Shown: positions 1-14,300, counted from the first letter of the stretch. The stretch is 64,000 nt of DNA from Otis tarda (GCA_026413225.1 CM048557.1:41161371-41225370); one strand, 5' to 3'. The notes: generated from the letters alone by a model not told the origin. A program made the numbers and translations.

Positions 1-3000
1 CTCTGGTACTTGGTTTAGATTAAAGAAGCTACCTCAAAATACATCATCTTGGTATATTTGCAGTGAGAGTGGCTTCTGTTTAACCTTTCGGCTAAGTACA
101 GTAAAGATATGAGTATTTTTGAGAGTTTCCTAAAGCCTGTACTTGAACAATAATGTGTCTGAAAAGCTCTGTTGGAGTAAGTATCAAGAAGACAGGTAAG
201 AATAGAAATACAAAGATTATTTTGAAAAAGAAAAAAAGGAGACAACCAAAACTTGTTTGCTGGTTTAAAGTGCTTTTGCAACAAGGGTTTCAAATGGTCA
301 TCACCACTGTCCCATACAGTCTGTATGGTAAGTTTTCTAGCACCATTCTCATTTCTGTCTGAGGGCACCTTGACAGTTCAGTGACAAAGGAGGAATTAGA
401 AGGGTGCAGGCACAGTCCTGAACTGAGCCAGGAGCAGCATGACTGGCTGCTGCGTGTCCTGGAGTGTATCATGGCGATTATTCTGCCAAAAGGTTGGGGG
501 AGAGGAAGTGGCACCGTGTTGGCTGCCCATTTAATGGCTGCTACAGTCATAGCAGCAATGCAAGTGGAGGAGGTTTCTTGTTTAGGCAGTAATCAGTAAA
601 ACTTTTAATACAAAGGATAGTAAGTGTTGGTTTCTTGATCTTGAACTCTATCTTATACGTGTGTTATCAAGTTGAAACACCAGCAGAGAAGGGAAAAAAT
701 GATTATGCAGCAGAGAAGTCAACTTTCCTATTTAAAAAAAAAATCAGATAAAAAAATGAAATACAAGGTGAAATACAAGTGCATATTTCAGCATGTTCTC
801 CTTGTATCTTTATCATATCTGTAGATAACATTTTATCACTATTAAAAACAAGTGTTACCTACACAACATGGATTGTAGATGTCAGCAATTCTGTTAAGTG
901 CAAACATTCCCCTTGGAACTAGCCCAAAAATCTTTTCAAGGCAGGAGTCTCTGGTTGATTAACATCCTTAACAGAATTTCTTACCCTGAGATGACATTTT
1001 AACCTATGTTTTTGCAGGCTAGTCAGATCTTACATGGTAAGACTCTTGTATTTCTTCCTTATCGTGCTCTAGAGTATCAAGAACATTTTGTGCATTGGCA
1101 GCATCCTTGGTATCGTGTGGCTATAAAGTAGAACCTCAGTGCTGTTAAGTGTACTGTGGGCTCTAAGATGTTCCTTAGATTTACCTGGTAAGGATGAACA
1201 CATTTTCCCAGAAAGATGATGAAGCTTTTCCTGGAACGGCTTAATTCTAATGAGCCCCTAAAATACTCTTCTTATTATCTAATTGTAATATCTCCGTCTC
1301 TTTCTTGCTGCTGCTTTTAGCATCACTTCAGTGCCTCTGTTTTATAAAAGGTATGTATTGAAAGAAAATTAAAATAGAACAAAGTTTCACTGGGAGGGAT
1401 ATAATTAGAAAGGAAAGAATACAGGGAAGCAAATTACATAAAACTTCCAATGCAGAGCAGTTGCACGTGAGCAAAAGGAAGTGAGATCTTACACTTTGAA
1501 ACGTGGTCAGGCTTTATCCCACGTAGATTCATGTTGGAAGCCATAAATTCAGCAGAAGAGTGATCAAAATTATTTTATTAGCTCAACCTAAAGCTGAATA
1601 GGGCTGGAGTCTGAAGATCTAGTCTTGTCCTTTAAAGAACTTCAACTCAGTTTATGCAGTTGTTACAATTGTACGTAATTTTCGAAGTTTGGCTAGAGGT
1701 GGAGATTTAGTGTGCTACTTTACTTCTGAAGCTTTCCTCTACTTAGAGAAGATCTACTTTGAAACCAGCGCTTGCCAGAGGTAGTGGTGATAGTATTTAT
1801 ATAGTAGAGTGTTATGTGTGAACATGCATGTATGTACTCAAACCTTTTTTATAGCATAATTCTCTGATGCTTAGTTATTGTACCTAAGTAGTTGTAGAGT
1901 ATTGTGTGTTATTTGGAATAGGGGAGATGCAGACAGATGGATAAATTGTCCTTGAAACAAACTGTGGGTTGTGAGGTCTGGGATATTTCAAGAGCCTCTG
2001 TGAAAAAGCTGCCCTAAAAGCAACAGTGGAGTGAATGGTACAGTAAAAATTTGTGTTTAAAGATCTGAGATTAGGTTAACTTGGAAACAGTAGTACTGTT
2101 TAATTCTTAGAGGGCAAGGACTATGGAGTGTTGTGGGTTTTTGATCATTGCTTGAAGTGGCCCATCGCTATAGAGGAAATTATAGACGTTCAAGACTATT
2201 TCTGTTTGACATAGATTAGTTAGTAAATTATTATGTGTAATTGCTACTGTTTGAGTAGTGTATATGTAGTTATCAGTATTCTCCCTTCCACTATTTAAGT
2301 TGAAGAGATTGCATATGTGGATTTGGGGACAAGTTTTCTTTAAATGTGATTTATTTTAGGTACATGTTAATGCTGTGCTTGGGAAGACAAGAAAAATAGA
2401 TAAGGTATTGAGAGCAAATGTATTTATACTTGGTAAAATAGCTGCTTTACTGTGCATTGACAGTTTTACTGTGCATGTTCTACACAGTAGAGAGTCCTGT
2501 ATGTGGTGTCTGTAAACACCAGTTTGATCTCATTTATTATGTATTTATAACATGCTATGTTAAATCTCATAAATTCTTCAGCATGTAAATTTTCAGTTTT
2601 GTACCCTTTTGTTTGCCTATGTGTATAAATGTATTTCTTACAGACGAGAACAATGGAGAAACCAGGGGAAAGCATTCCAAATTAGAAGGAATGCCATATA
2701 TTTGATTTGGAAGCAATACGTGACAAGAACATTGTCGGTAAGGTGGTTAAGTACTGCATGCTGAGCTGTCTGCCTGATTGATTAGTATGGTTTGCTAAGA
2801 GTTGTCCTTCGGCTTCTGTTTGTGTCCGTAGACTGTCTTTTGCCTTACATTTTGAGGACTGTGGAAATTTCATTCATTCATTTATATAGTGTTCAGCACA
2901 GTATGGAGTTATCATTTCTTGAGAGATGCACAGAAATGTGAAGACTAGTATTCGCAACTTCCAAGTAAATCTAAACTTCTTCCTTTGATACCTTTTCCTG

Positions 3001-3243
3001 TTCATGAGATAAATTTATTATACTTTTTTTCTTCTAATAAGCACACTGTATTTTGTGTTTCAGATTCCCAAAGTATATGTGTCAATGATATAAAATCTGT
3101 TAAGAATGCCTAAGATCAATATAAATGTGTCACTGGCTTCACCACAACTGATATTCATCAGAACCTAAATGTCTTTTGCAGATATATGCACAGTTGCTTT
3201 ACTTCTGATGGTACATACTACCTTGCATATATATTCTCCAGCA

Positions 3244-3710
3244 AAGAGCAATCAAGGTGATAAGGGGGATGAAGCATGTAATATGTGAAGAGACACTGAG
3301 AGAACTGGGATTTTTTTTTGTTTGTTTTGAGAAAGTTAAAGGGAGATATGAACTGTTGTCTTCAACTCCCTAGTGGGTATGTTCAGAGAAGATGAAGGCA
3401 GATGCCTCCTGGATGTGCACAGTGATAGCACAGGAGGTAATGAATGCAAGCTGCACTGTACAATAAGAAATGTGCAGGGGTGGGAGGTAGGTTTGTTTAG
3501 GTTTTTTACAGTGAAAGCAATTGCACATCAGAACAGATTTCCCGGAGAGATTCTAGAATCTCTCTTTCGGAAGATACTCAGATCTCAGCTGGGCGAGACT
3601 CTGAGTAACCTGCTCTAAGTTGGTCCTGCTTTGAGCGGTGAGATGGACCAGACAGATAACCTCCTGAGGTCCCTTCACACCTAAGTTGTTGTGTGAATCT
3701 GGGATTAGTT
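3244..3710 (+). mobile_element. Old CR1 LINE 3' end, degraded
   Basis: The stretch follows the 3' part of an avian CR1 element in order: a block like aaggtgataagggggatgaag, then ctgagagaactggg, a diverged middle including gatgaaggcagatgcctcctgga, then gatggaccagacagataacctcctgaggtcccttcacacctaagttg near the end. Internal additions and many substitutions mark it as much older than the CR1 copy in intron 7. It is 5'-truncated, as CR1 copies usually are, and encodes nothing intact. The boundaries are approximate. Confidence 0.7.
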
Positions 3711-3812
3711 CTAAAATTGGCATTGCACTGCCTGTTCGACTATCGGTGTATAACTCCATTAAAGCCTACAGCTCAAAGAGGAGAAAATGGCTGTGCCTTT
3801 CACAGATATCAC

Positions 3813-3882
3813 TGGTTAGAGCACTCAGTCAAAACCTAAACTGAAATGCAGGTGTCTCTCTAATATGAGTGCCCTAATTGCT
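3813..3882. repeat. Imperfect hairpin, probably part of an ancient interspersed repeat
   Basis: The segment tggttagagcactca at 3813-3827 is nearly the reverse complement of tgagtgccctaattgct at 3866-3882, leaving a loop of about 38 nt. The GTTAGAGCACTC/GAGTGCCCTAA arms resemble a hairpin repeat I associate with old amniote interspersed elements, but I cannot name the family. It is not a tRNA: no acceptor stem or anticodon arm can be drawn. Confidence 0.35.
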
Positions 3883-4670
3883 AAGCTAGACAGTCATGCT
3901 AGCTCATCTCTCTTGCTTAAATAAATATACAATTTAGTCTTGCAATCAAAGAGCACGTTTCAACATAGTGACTCAGAGCATCCTTTCCTCAGTAGCATTT
4001 GCAGTCATTTGGCCAGTCTCTTTAGACTTTAGAGGTGCAGATCTGATCCCTGTAGGCAGAGACATAAAAGTCAAACCCAAACAAGCCTTATCTCTTGAAT
4101 GAGTATCCTTAATATGAACTGTGAAATTTAAAAAAAATACAAAGAAATATGTTGTTTGTTTTTTTTTTCCTGTCATACCTCTCTCTTGTTCTGATATTCT
4201 GATAGAAGTACCTTGATCTAGGAGAGGTTTAAAAATGGGGATTCTATGTGTGTGTTGATGTGCTTTCGGGCATCTTAGAATTGAGTAGCAATGCCATAAG
4301 GAAGGTTGTGCTGGAGACTTATGGCAATTTTTTGCTTTAGCTTTGGTAGTTTACTGCCTAGGATGCATACCTTTATGAAACTCAGTCTGAGGCATCTGAC
4401 CCTCCTTCTGTAGTGCATGGAGAAAAATAGGTTGATTTTTTATTTTTTTTTTTTTAATTCTTACTATCAGTGTCAGCCTTGAGTATTTTACAGTCTCAAC
4501 TAGACAAAGAAAAATTAAAATATGACAGCAAAAGACATCTTCAAATAAGAAGTTACACATGTAGTATAAATCTTTTATGTCCAAATTTTTTAGAAGAAAG
4601 ATTGAAGAAAGGCCAGCAGGAATGAATTCAGGAATAGAATCTGGAGACATGGATTTGAAGGCTAGCATAT

Positions 4671-5046
4671 TTTTAAGTGTTTGCTAAACAGGAATACTGG
4701 TGGTAATTGTTTACATGAAAAATATCAACATGCAGACCACAGTAGACACCTAATACCACTCTTCTGTTCTCTTCCACTAGTAAAGGAGTCTGTTCCTTCT
4801 TTCTAGCTGCTGTAGGTTAGATGTAAAAAGGGACATGAGTGTTGCTGTGCTGAGTGTTACAGTGCCTAAGAGGTAGGTGCCCTGCCTGCAGGAGTGGAAG
4901 GTCAAACTAAAGCCTAGGCTGGAGCCACTGCATACTTGGGATGGTGAGAATACATCAGTTGTCATTTCCAGTGGTACTTTGAAGAGTTACTTTACCCTCC
5001 TGGATGTACCTTCATGCTCTTTGGCACTGTTTTAGGGTAGGTGCAA
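4671..5046 (+). repeat. Old dispersed repeat, twin copy 1
   Basis: This block aligns by eye with 7898-8337 in the same orientation. Shared landmarks in order are ttaagtgtttgctaa.caggaatact, gtagacacctaat.ccactcttct, ctttctagctgctgtaggtta, aaaagggacatgagtgttgc, gtgcctaagaggtaggtgc, ctaaagcctaggctggagcc, tggtgagaatacatcag and tttccagtggtact. The copies differ by scattered substitutions and a gap of about 60 nt. They are either two insertions of one old repeat family or an old local duplication. No coding capacity is visible. Confidence 0.7.
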
Positions 5047-5794
5047 GCCTTGCATTTTAAGTGTAGCAAAAATTTATTCTCTTTCAGATCCATGCCTTGA
5101 GCGAGTTGGCATAAAGTTCCAGTTTTTCTGCGTTTCATCACTTACATCGTAAATGTCAGTGGGGGCTTGCTCAAAGATGGAATTATTATTAGTGTGGGCA
5201 AAAAACTGTCTCGTCAGTATAAAATTAGTGAGAGTGTGTGTTGGTGGATGAGAGGGAGCAGTGAAATGGGATTTCACAGAGAATTGCACGTATTGGGTCA
5301 GGAGGAAGACGACAATAACAAGTTGATGGCTCTGATTTTTTTTTTTTTTCTTTTTTTCTTTTGGCAGCTATATTTTGAATGAATTGAAAGGATCCCCAGA
5401 ATAGTAATAGTGAGTCAATGATGAAAATTACTCTTATTGTAAATGTAAAGAGCAAGTGAAGAAAAAGCACTGCAGTGAAGCCAGAAGATTTTTTTCTTTT
5501 TTGGAGTGTGGATTTTATTTTTAACACTTTTTGGTTTAGGAAGGGCACTGTTTCAAGCTATTACCATTGAAGGCATTTAACTTGCATTATGGCAGTAAAT
5601 TTTGAAATGGGAAAAGAGTGAGATGCTGCAATGGGAAATTATAGCAAAGGTGGTCAGAAACATGAATAGCTGTTTTTAAAACTTTTATCATCTTTTTGCT
5701 TTTTAATACTCATTTAAGAGTCTGTGCACACTCGTCTGTTTATCAACAGAGTAGATGTACCTAGAATTTATATGCTATAGGCTTGCTAATATTG

Positions 5795-5833
5795 TTATCC
5801 TCTTTCTTTTTCTTTCTTTCTTTTTTTTTTTTG
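5795..5833 (+). repeat. T/C-rich low-complexity tract
   Basis: A run of (CTTT)-like units, ctctttctttttctttctttc, passes into a long T homopolymer. It is simple-sequence DNA inside intron 6 with no transposon body attached on the left that I can recognise. Confidence 0.8.
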
Positions 5834-7712
5834 TGTTTTGGCAACGTCTTACATTTGAGAATTTTTGCTAATTTCAAAATTGACTTGTGTTTCGAAAGAT
5901 TCTTGTATTTATCCAGTCTGCAAAGAATTAAGGCAGATAGTGCGTAGCAGGATATTTACAGTTTATATTTCATAGGGCTAAACAAAGCTGTGCTTGTATT
6001 ATAAACTACAAAGATGTGTTTATACTTTGCAGTGCATAATTCTAAAATACAGTAGTCTCACCAGGTGTCACTACAGTGAAAAATTTGCCAGCATTTCAGC
6101 AATTACGGAAATATTTCATCTGTTTTATTTTTCTGTTTGAGTTATCTTAGCCTGAGGTGGGCATAGAGATTGTTAGTTCAGGTTCAAGTCTGCTACTTTA
6201 CAGTTTGGAAAAAAACTGTAGTAGTTGCATCTTTTGGTAGTTGGGATACTTTTCTATTTTTATTTTTGTGATCCAAAATGCAAAAATGAAAAGATCTAGA
6301 CGCTTAATCCCTACACATAAGATCACTGATGCTATGTATTTGTTCTGTTTAGAAAGGTCAAGATCTGCTATTGAGATATTTTCAAAAGAGAGCAACACTC
6401 AGAGATAAGTAGTGGCCAAACTTTGCAGTACTAAGGCTGCACTTTGATATGCTGCTGAGACTGACTGCATCTGCAGCTGGCAGACAGTAAACAAGAACTC
6501 TGAATGCTTGTGAGGTTTGTGTTTTGTTTTTTTTTTTTTTCTTACATCTTCAGGCTTTCAATTAAAGTAGAGGAGGTCAATTGGCATCCCTTATTTTATC
6601 ACTGAAAGTAAGGAAGCTGTTTCAAGGGTAAGATAAGCAAATGACCCATTCATACCTTATAAAACAATTTGTTTTAAAAAATCCCGGTACTAGTTTTTTG
6701 TTACATTTATTTTGCTAAATAAACAAATTTCTTCTCATCCAGAGCCCACTGAAATCAATGGAAATCTTGACACCATTTTCTATACCATACTTTAGTTCTG
6801 ATGTTGATGTTTAGAAAAGCCTCTTACAGGAATTTGTATAATCATCACTAATGTGCTCAAATGCTAATAGTCACCTTGAAAGGTCCAGTCTGTACAGGGA
6901 GAGCTGCCTTAACCAGTCCCAATCAGTATGTACATATTTAAGGGAAATTATTGTGCTTCCTGGAGATGAGAAGTTAAATATAGGTTCAAGGATGTACTGC
7001 AGCCGAAAGCACAGAAGGCTTCTTTCCACCCATCTGCCCCCCAGGTTAACTCCCTGTGGAGTAAGGGTATTCCTACCATCACTCGAGTGCTCCTGTATGT
7101 TTTGGGACAGGTATGGCTGAGTACATATGTGCGTGATTCTTTCCTTTTGTTTCTGGCTGAAGCTACAAAACCTGTTCTGTTGCCTTCCTTCCCTTAATGA
7201 AGGAAGCAGGATCTATATGGATCCCTGTAGCTTTATTGGCTTGCATTAGCAGCTGATACGAAAAGGGATTATAGTCTCTGAAAGGAATAGAAAGAAGTGT
7301 TAGGAAAGCCAGAAGAAAACAAAAACATTAGCCAACAACTTACTGCTGAACTGGAAGCGCTTGCAGTAAATGTATTTTAACTGTCTTTGAGGATTAAAAA
7401 AAAAAGGGAAAAAAAAAGCCTAACAACATAGTGAAAATGTATTTACAGCAAACATTTCTTGGCCTGGTTCCTCAGCTGTCATGGTTATGACTGTGCGGCT
7501 ACTGCTGCTGTGGGAACAGGCTGTGAGGGTATTTTCTTTGCTCTGCTTCCAGCAGTCTCATCTTTCACACAGATTACACAGGTATGCATGTCTCTGGCCT
7601 CCTTTGCATAAAACACAAACCATGCAACTGTTTGCTGGCTTTGTTGACTAGACAGAAAGAAGTGGCAGAGAGCTCATGTTGTCTCAAAATGGCTGCACTG
7701 GGCTAGAACTGA

Positions 7713-7780
7713 TTTTTTTTTTTTCCCCGTCTTTTTTTTTTTCTTCCCCTCCCTTTTTTTCTTTTTTCTTTTTTCCCCTT
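7713..7780 (+). repeat. Polypyrimidine tract
   Basis: About 68 nt of almost pure T and C (a single G at 7729) with alternating T runs and C blocks. It is a simple-sequence tract on the gene's sense strand, inside intron 6, far from any exon boundary I can find. Confidence 0.85.
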
Positions 7781-7897
7781 GAGCCTTTAAAGGAAACTAT
7801 TTTGAGGTTTACAGCTTTTCTGCCTTAACAAAGTTCAGAAATGTGCCTAAATGTCATCCAGCTTTATTCTTGGAAAGTGGTGGTGATTTAAGGATGT

Positions 7898-8337
7898 TCT
7901 TAAGTGTTTGCTAATCAGGAATACTCATGGCAGAGGAGCTAGGAAAAGAGAAGGCACTATTTGTTTTCTTTTCTAAATGAAGCTTCCATTACTTACATGA
8001 GACTTTTTGAAAAAATAGTAGACACCTAATGCCACTCTTCTACTTTTTCTATTCTTCTCCACTAATAAGGGAGTCTGTTTTTTCTTTCTAGCTGCTGTAG
8101 GTTAGGTGCAAAAAGGGACATGAGTGTTGCTGTGCTGAACGTTGAAGTGCCTAAGAGGTAGGTGCACTCCCTGCAGGAACAGCAAGTTTAAACTAAAGCC
8201 TAGGCTGGAGCCACTACGAACCTGTTATGGTGAGAATACATCAGCTGTAATTTCCAGTGGTACTATCTGAGGGGTTACTTTGCCCTCCTGGAGATACCTT
8301 CAGACTCTTTGTCAGTGCCTTAGCAGAATAGGTGCAG
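7898..8337 (+). repeat. Old dispersed repeat, twin copy 2
   Basis: This is the partner of the block at 4671-5046, about 3.2 kb downstream and in the same direction. It has the same landmarks in the same order. It is longer because it carries an extra segment around 7930-8010 between the caggaatact and gtagacaccta blocks. I do not recognise the family. The recurrent motif gtgcctaagaggtaggtgc resembles old amniote repeats seen in birds and turtles, but that is only an impression. Confidence 0.7.
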
Positions 8338-11300
8338 TATCTTAGAGTGCTGAAGTTTCGAGCTTGGTGTGGAATAAGTGGAAATTAATGTTGTGGGTCA
8401 AAGTTGATAGGTTCACTGGCTGGAAGTGAACAATACTGAAGATGTTGAGCAAGAGGGCTACTAAGAAAAGCCTATGGGATATGTCTCACTTTCTGCCTCT
8501 GTCCTGGATTTTGGCACCTGATTGTAGCCTGTATCAGGCAGTTCTGTGGAGCTCAGATTTGGAGCCGAAATGGTGTATCTTCTGTTAGTTGCCAAGACCT
8601 TTTTTTCACTTTATCTTGACAGGCTTGTTCTCTGTTCATAATAGCCTGGGAAGTTTCCATAACCATTCAGCCAGTTCATGGGAGCTGCAAGTACAGCTAC
8701 TTTCTCAGGTTAGCATTAAGGGTGTATTTCCCACTGCCCAGGAGATTGCCCTGAAATCACGTACACCAGACAAAACCTTCTGCTGTACAGCCAGGGATGC
8801 AAGATTCCTGGGGCCAGAACTAGATGTGTGAAGGTAGAGCGTGACCAGGAAATTTAGTTAATCAGAAGTTTCAGCATTCCAGGTTAATGCCTCAGCTACT
8901 GGCCTTATGTAGGGTTCTGTTTGCTTCTATGGCGTTTGCATTTTTGGTTGCACGGTGGCCCAGATAAATCCTACCTGGCTGAGAAACTGGGAACTTAGAT
9001 CTTCCAGTTCATGGATAGGTTCTCTCGTATGTCTAATTATGGTATTAAACAGCTGCAGTTATAATGGCAGAACTACGGGCTTTGTTTTGTTTTTAATGGC
9101 AGGTGTATTTAGAGCATTCCTGCTAGACTGGGCCTGTAAGACTTGCCCCTTTCTCACAAATGTGTGTGTAATTAATGGATCCTAAATGGGCTTCTAATTT
9201 TATTTAGTAAATAAACTATGAATGTAACTATATAAACAGCTTTTTAAAAAATAATATGAATATTTGTTAAATTGATTGCACAGAGTTGGGAATTTTAATA
9301 ATCCAACTTGCATTCTGACCATTGGAAGCTGACAAACTGATCCTTCACTCACACCATCCTCCCCTATCTTTTTTGCTCCCAGAAAATAACTGCAGATATC
9401 CAAGAATAGCAGGGTTTTTTGTACCAGTTTTCTTTGTAGAAAGTCATTATTTCTCACATACCAAGTGATTGACACAAACGTAAAGTAATTGTGCTTAAGG
9501 TACCAAAAATTAGTGTCTGGTTTGGTGTGTTTTTTCTCCCCTCCCCCCGCCCCCCAAGGAAAGCTCCCACACTTTTCTGTACTGTTTATGAAGCTGTGAT
9601 ATATGTTTCTTCTCTTACAGTGTTTTCCTCCATCAACAGTATTTTTTAAAAGAAGGAATTTGTTCTCCCACCAGAATGATACCTTTGGAATACAGCTCTT
9701 TTATTCTGCTGCTAAAGTGGTTGCCCCTTTTAAGTACTTTTTAGATGTAAACATTTTTTTCTATATAAAAATGGTAAAGTAAGTATTGGAGCTAAATAAA
9801 AATCTAAGAAGCAAATGAAAACATGAAGACTGTCCCTTGCTTGGCAGTAATCACTGAATGTCCCAGAAATTCATGGTATCAGTACCTTCAGCAAATGATT
9901 TTAATTAATTTTACAATGCAAGTAACACTTTTAATTTATTTTTGCAAATTCATAATAGAGGGCACTGGTGAATGCAAAAGCATGGTTCTGTGGGCACAGC
10001 AATTATTTTGGCAATCTATATGTGATGCTTTCACAGATCATCTATTGTCTAATTTGTAGTAAATGCTCTTACTACTCTAGGAGTAAGACCTTCAGCACAT
10101 CTTCAGATTGTTATATGTGCAATTGCAAAATCTGTACAATTTAAAAATTGTATTTATTTTTATTTTTACATTTTATCTGTGTCTTTAATGCACTTTCTGT
10201 CTCGCACTGTTCATAAGGACAACCTGTACGCAGTTCTTCATGCTCCTTTCTGACTTAAAGTCAGTTCTTTTAATAGAGAACGTGTACAACTTCACAGTCA
10301 CAGTCCTATGGTCAAGAGTCCCAGCGAGTCAGTGATCTGCTCTGCTTGCGCTACACGTATTCTCACTTACGCTCTTTTTTCACACTCTCGCATCCGCTTG
10401 AATCTTCCTGTGGGATTGAAAGGTTCTGTATTTTGTGCAGCCTTGTTGTGACTTCTTGTTTCTTGTTGGGTGTATTGATTGTTGTGCTCTGAGGTAGTTC
10501 AAGCAGATTCTCCAATACTAGTTTCATTAGCAAGGGAAGGCTACTTTGAATTCAGTGACTGGGGAGGTTATGCTTGTGAATTTTAAGTACAGAACGTTTG
10601 AGGATGGACCTTTGTCCATATTTGTGAAAAACAAGCTCTTTAAACAAAACATTTTATTATTCAAAATTAATGTTTCACCTCAAGGCTACTTACTCTGAGA
10701 TCCAATAACATCTCACCAGACAAAAAAACCCAAGTCTTATATTGAGATTTACTGTCTTTTGACCTCACTTCAGTGGTCTACATCCATTTGATTCTATTCT
10801 AGTTTTTATCTTGTGCCGATTATGGTAATATCTGAGAGTTTTCTTCAGCAGTATCTTAAGTGACTTGAATAACACCTATCGTGTTATTTTCTTCTGTAAT
10901 CCTTTTTCTGAAGGCCTTAGACTGTCCTCTGTACAATTTCCATCTTCTGTACAAAAAAGCATTATACAATGTACTTAAGAAACAGAATTTTCTGACCTTT
11001 TTAATCTAATGATTTTTAGTTCAAGCACTAGTTTAAAATCAGTGTCTGAATGATGGTCATTAAATGATGCCTATATTAGTCTGTTGGTACCCCAATAAAG
11101 AATTTATTTCTTGTTGTACCAGAATATGAACTGAAGTTTAAGTAAGTTAAATGGCTTGTGAAGAGACTTAGGGACATTTCTTTCCATTGCATGGCTTAAG
11201 CATTGAGTCTTAAACTGTGTATCAGCTTTTAACATCGTTACAGAAATATTGGCTGAAGTGCGTATAGGGAGTGGGCTTAATAAGCTTCTCCCTTTTGGTA

Positions 11301-14300
11301 TTTGTTGCCAACACTTGTACTATGTCCTTCTGTTGTTATTGTAGGGAAAATCTGAATCAGACAGCATATATAATTTCTATGAGCTTAAATTGGGTTCTGA
11401 TAATACTGCCTTAAAAATGTGCTGCTGACTTTGGATTTGATAGCTCAACAGTGCTGATACCTTTGTGTATTAGTAGGGAGAGGTCAAAGAGAATTTGTAG
11501 TTTAGATGATGTACTTAGCATAGCTGCATCAACCTGGAGATTAGTTTAATTAGATGATGATGTGATGCTAGCTCACTTTCTTCCACTTTGTTTACATTTA
11601 TATTAATTTACTTTTGTGCTTAATTTTATTGCTAAAAGGCATAAGAATAGAAACTTGCCTAGTTCCATATTTCTTTTCCAGTCATCATTATTCAGCAGCT
11701 GAGCTACAGACAGTTCTACGTCACAGAACAGGAAAAAACAATGGTGTATTTCTGAAGAAAATTTTCTGCAAATTATGTAGTGCAGACTGTTTGTGGGCCA
11801 AGGGTGGAGAGCTGCAGATCAGTGATCATTCTCCAGACTGACTACATACTAAAAGTTTGCTTCTCAAAGTGTCGTCTTTTAGAGATCAAGTGCCTAGATT
11901 CCCATTTCTCATGGACTCAAAGCACTTGAAGGCTTTTTGTAGTAACAACTCGAACCTAGTGGAGGAGTCTTTTATAGGTTGTGGTGCTGATACAGTCTCC
12001 ATCAGTTGTGCTGGGGGTGCACAAAAGTGTTCCTTTTCAGTCATCCCCACAGAGGCTGCCCCCAGAGTCTCATGGCCATGCCAGCTGTCCCACAGCTGTG
12101 TGCCTGACACACAGTCACTTCAGACTGACACAGCATTGACTGAGCTTTCTGAAGTTGAGTAGGAGCCTGGTGTGGAGTGCCTTCCCTCAGTCTTCTGGAA
12201 TGCTCTGTAGAGAATAACCTCATTCTTCTTGTCTTCTGGGAGTTGTTTAGTTTTGTAGGTTATATAGAAGAAACTGACAAACTTAAGCTACTGCATTTGC
12301 CTTCAGTTCATAACATTATTGAAAGCCATCAGGGAGGAGGAGGTGGCCAGTTTCTCTTTTGGTGATTGAATTGAACAGGGTTCTGACTTCCTGCCTAGGC
12401 ACTTATTTTTAAACGTTACTATTAGGCTATATTGAGAAGGAATAGGAGAGTTTTCTTCTCTCCATGGAAATCTTTGGAGAAAATTGTTCATACGCTTCTC
12501 CTCATTTTGTCTCTGAACTTTGCAGATCAGGCTGCTCGGAAATACCTTAGACGGAATTTGAACTGTTGCAATGCATCTGTTTTTCATGGTGTTAGATTGC
12601 AAATCTTTGAGATTGGTTAGGCATCAGAGGACAAGTCAAAGGGGCAGTCGTCTTTGTTCAGGAAGTGTCGAGTTGTATTAAGCACTATGGAATATCCTGC
12701 TATGGTATAAGTAGTTATTTCACTACCAGGGAGAAAGTTCCTGTAGGGACTGAAAATCTGGTTTGTGTCTGGGGAATGTCTCCCTTCTTTATCAAATATT
12801 TGTGAGAACAAATAATTTCTTTTTTAATTAAAATGCCGTATTTCCTCATACTATTCCTGAAATGTCTGTTTTCTTACGTCATTATTTGTTCCCAATGTCT
12901 GTGTATGTTCCAGCAGAATCTTTTAAGTAATTTTTCAAGGAAATCTGTTAAAATATTTGTTTTATCTTGCACTAACAGATGTAAATATATGTGAACAGTT
13001 ATATACATCTGGTTAACAACAGAATTTCTTACCTTTATTTTGCGTAGCTGTTTGCCTGTATTAAGTCATCTATGTATACAACAAAGTAGTGAGGAGGAGC
13101 GGGATCAGGCAGGAATAGACCTCAAGCTGCCCGCGGTGTAGCTCTTAGTACTTTTCTGATACTGGTGTTCAGAGCTTGGCTGGCTGCTGCCAAGTCTGCA
13201 CCTGCAGTGCTGCTTGATTGAAACTCTGCATGTATCCCTCTTATTAAGAACAAATAAATAATATCTTCTGTTATTTACCAAACACCAGGATTACTTAAAA
13301 ACCAAAAGTAGCAATCCCTCTTCTGTGCTAGTATTCTGTCGGTTCTGCCTCATGCACAGAGGATGCTCAGGCTTCGTTCCTCAGCAGTAATGCCGTCTAT
13401 GTCTCTGTCCTCTACCTCGGGTTTAACTGGCTATTTGGAACCCTTACTCAAAATACATATCTGGTATTTTGATTATGAATTGTCACATAAACAGAGTGAT
13501 TGATTAAAGTAATTTACATAGAAGCATTCATGGTGTTTCTGAGCAAGGGAAAATACACAGAAGCACATGGCACTTAATTACATTGCTTTAACAATAAATG
13601 TCAAGTTAAACCTTTTTAAAAAAAGATGAATGCTATACTTAAGGAAAGTGCAATTACGTTTCTATGATTTGAAATGTTTTACACACTGTATATATTAAAG
13701 GGGCAAAGATATTAACACTCCTGTACAAGCAAAGGTGCTGACAGATTTCAGATGCTACAAGGCAGGCTTTTGTAACCACTGTCCGCTTACTGCGTGCAAA
13801 GGGAACTCCTTTACTGTAATGTGCTGTTAAGCTGAGCTCACTTACTTGTATGCAACCACATTTGCATACAGACACACTTCTGAGAAGTGATTGAGAACAT
13901 TAGGACTAGTGGTCCTTACTTGGTAAATTGTTGCTTATAAAAAGGATTTGCGTGCAAATAAGTCTTTTATATCACAGCCTAATTATACATCCAATTTTAA
14001 TAATGTTGTATGAAGGGCAATAGTAGATTTCAGAAAGCCACTCCTCGGTTTGTAAGTTCCAATTCTAAGTTTAGTTAAAAATGTCTCTCCTCCCTTTTTT
14101 TCTCCTTTGAAATTTAGTAACAGACCTGGAATTTCTTCTCTCATTAAATGACACGTACACTTCTATAACAAATCATTATACTTTCCAAATTACATTCAAG
14201 AATTGTTTAATAAAATACTGTCATACTGCTTGTGTATTCCTGTGGGAGGGTAATGGAGGAGCAACAGAACTCCACAGTGTTCATCCTCTACTTCTTGGGG

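Noticed and set aside
3813..3882. tRNA-like GGTTAGAGCAC motif
   Set aside because: It resembles a D-arm, but no acceptor stem, anticodon arm or T-arm can be folded around it; it is better explained as a hairpin in an old repeat.
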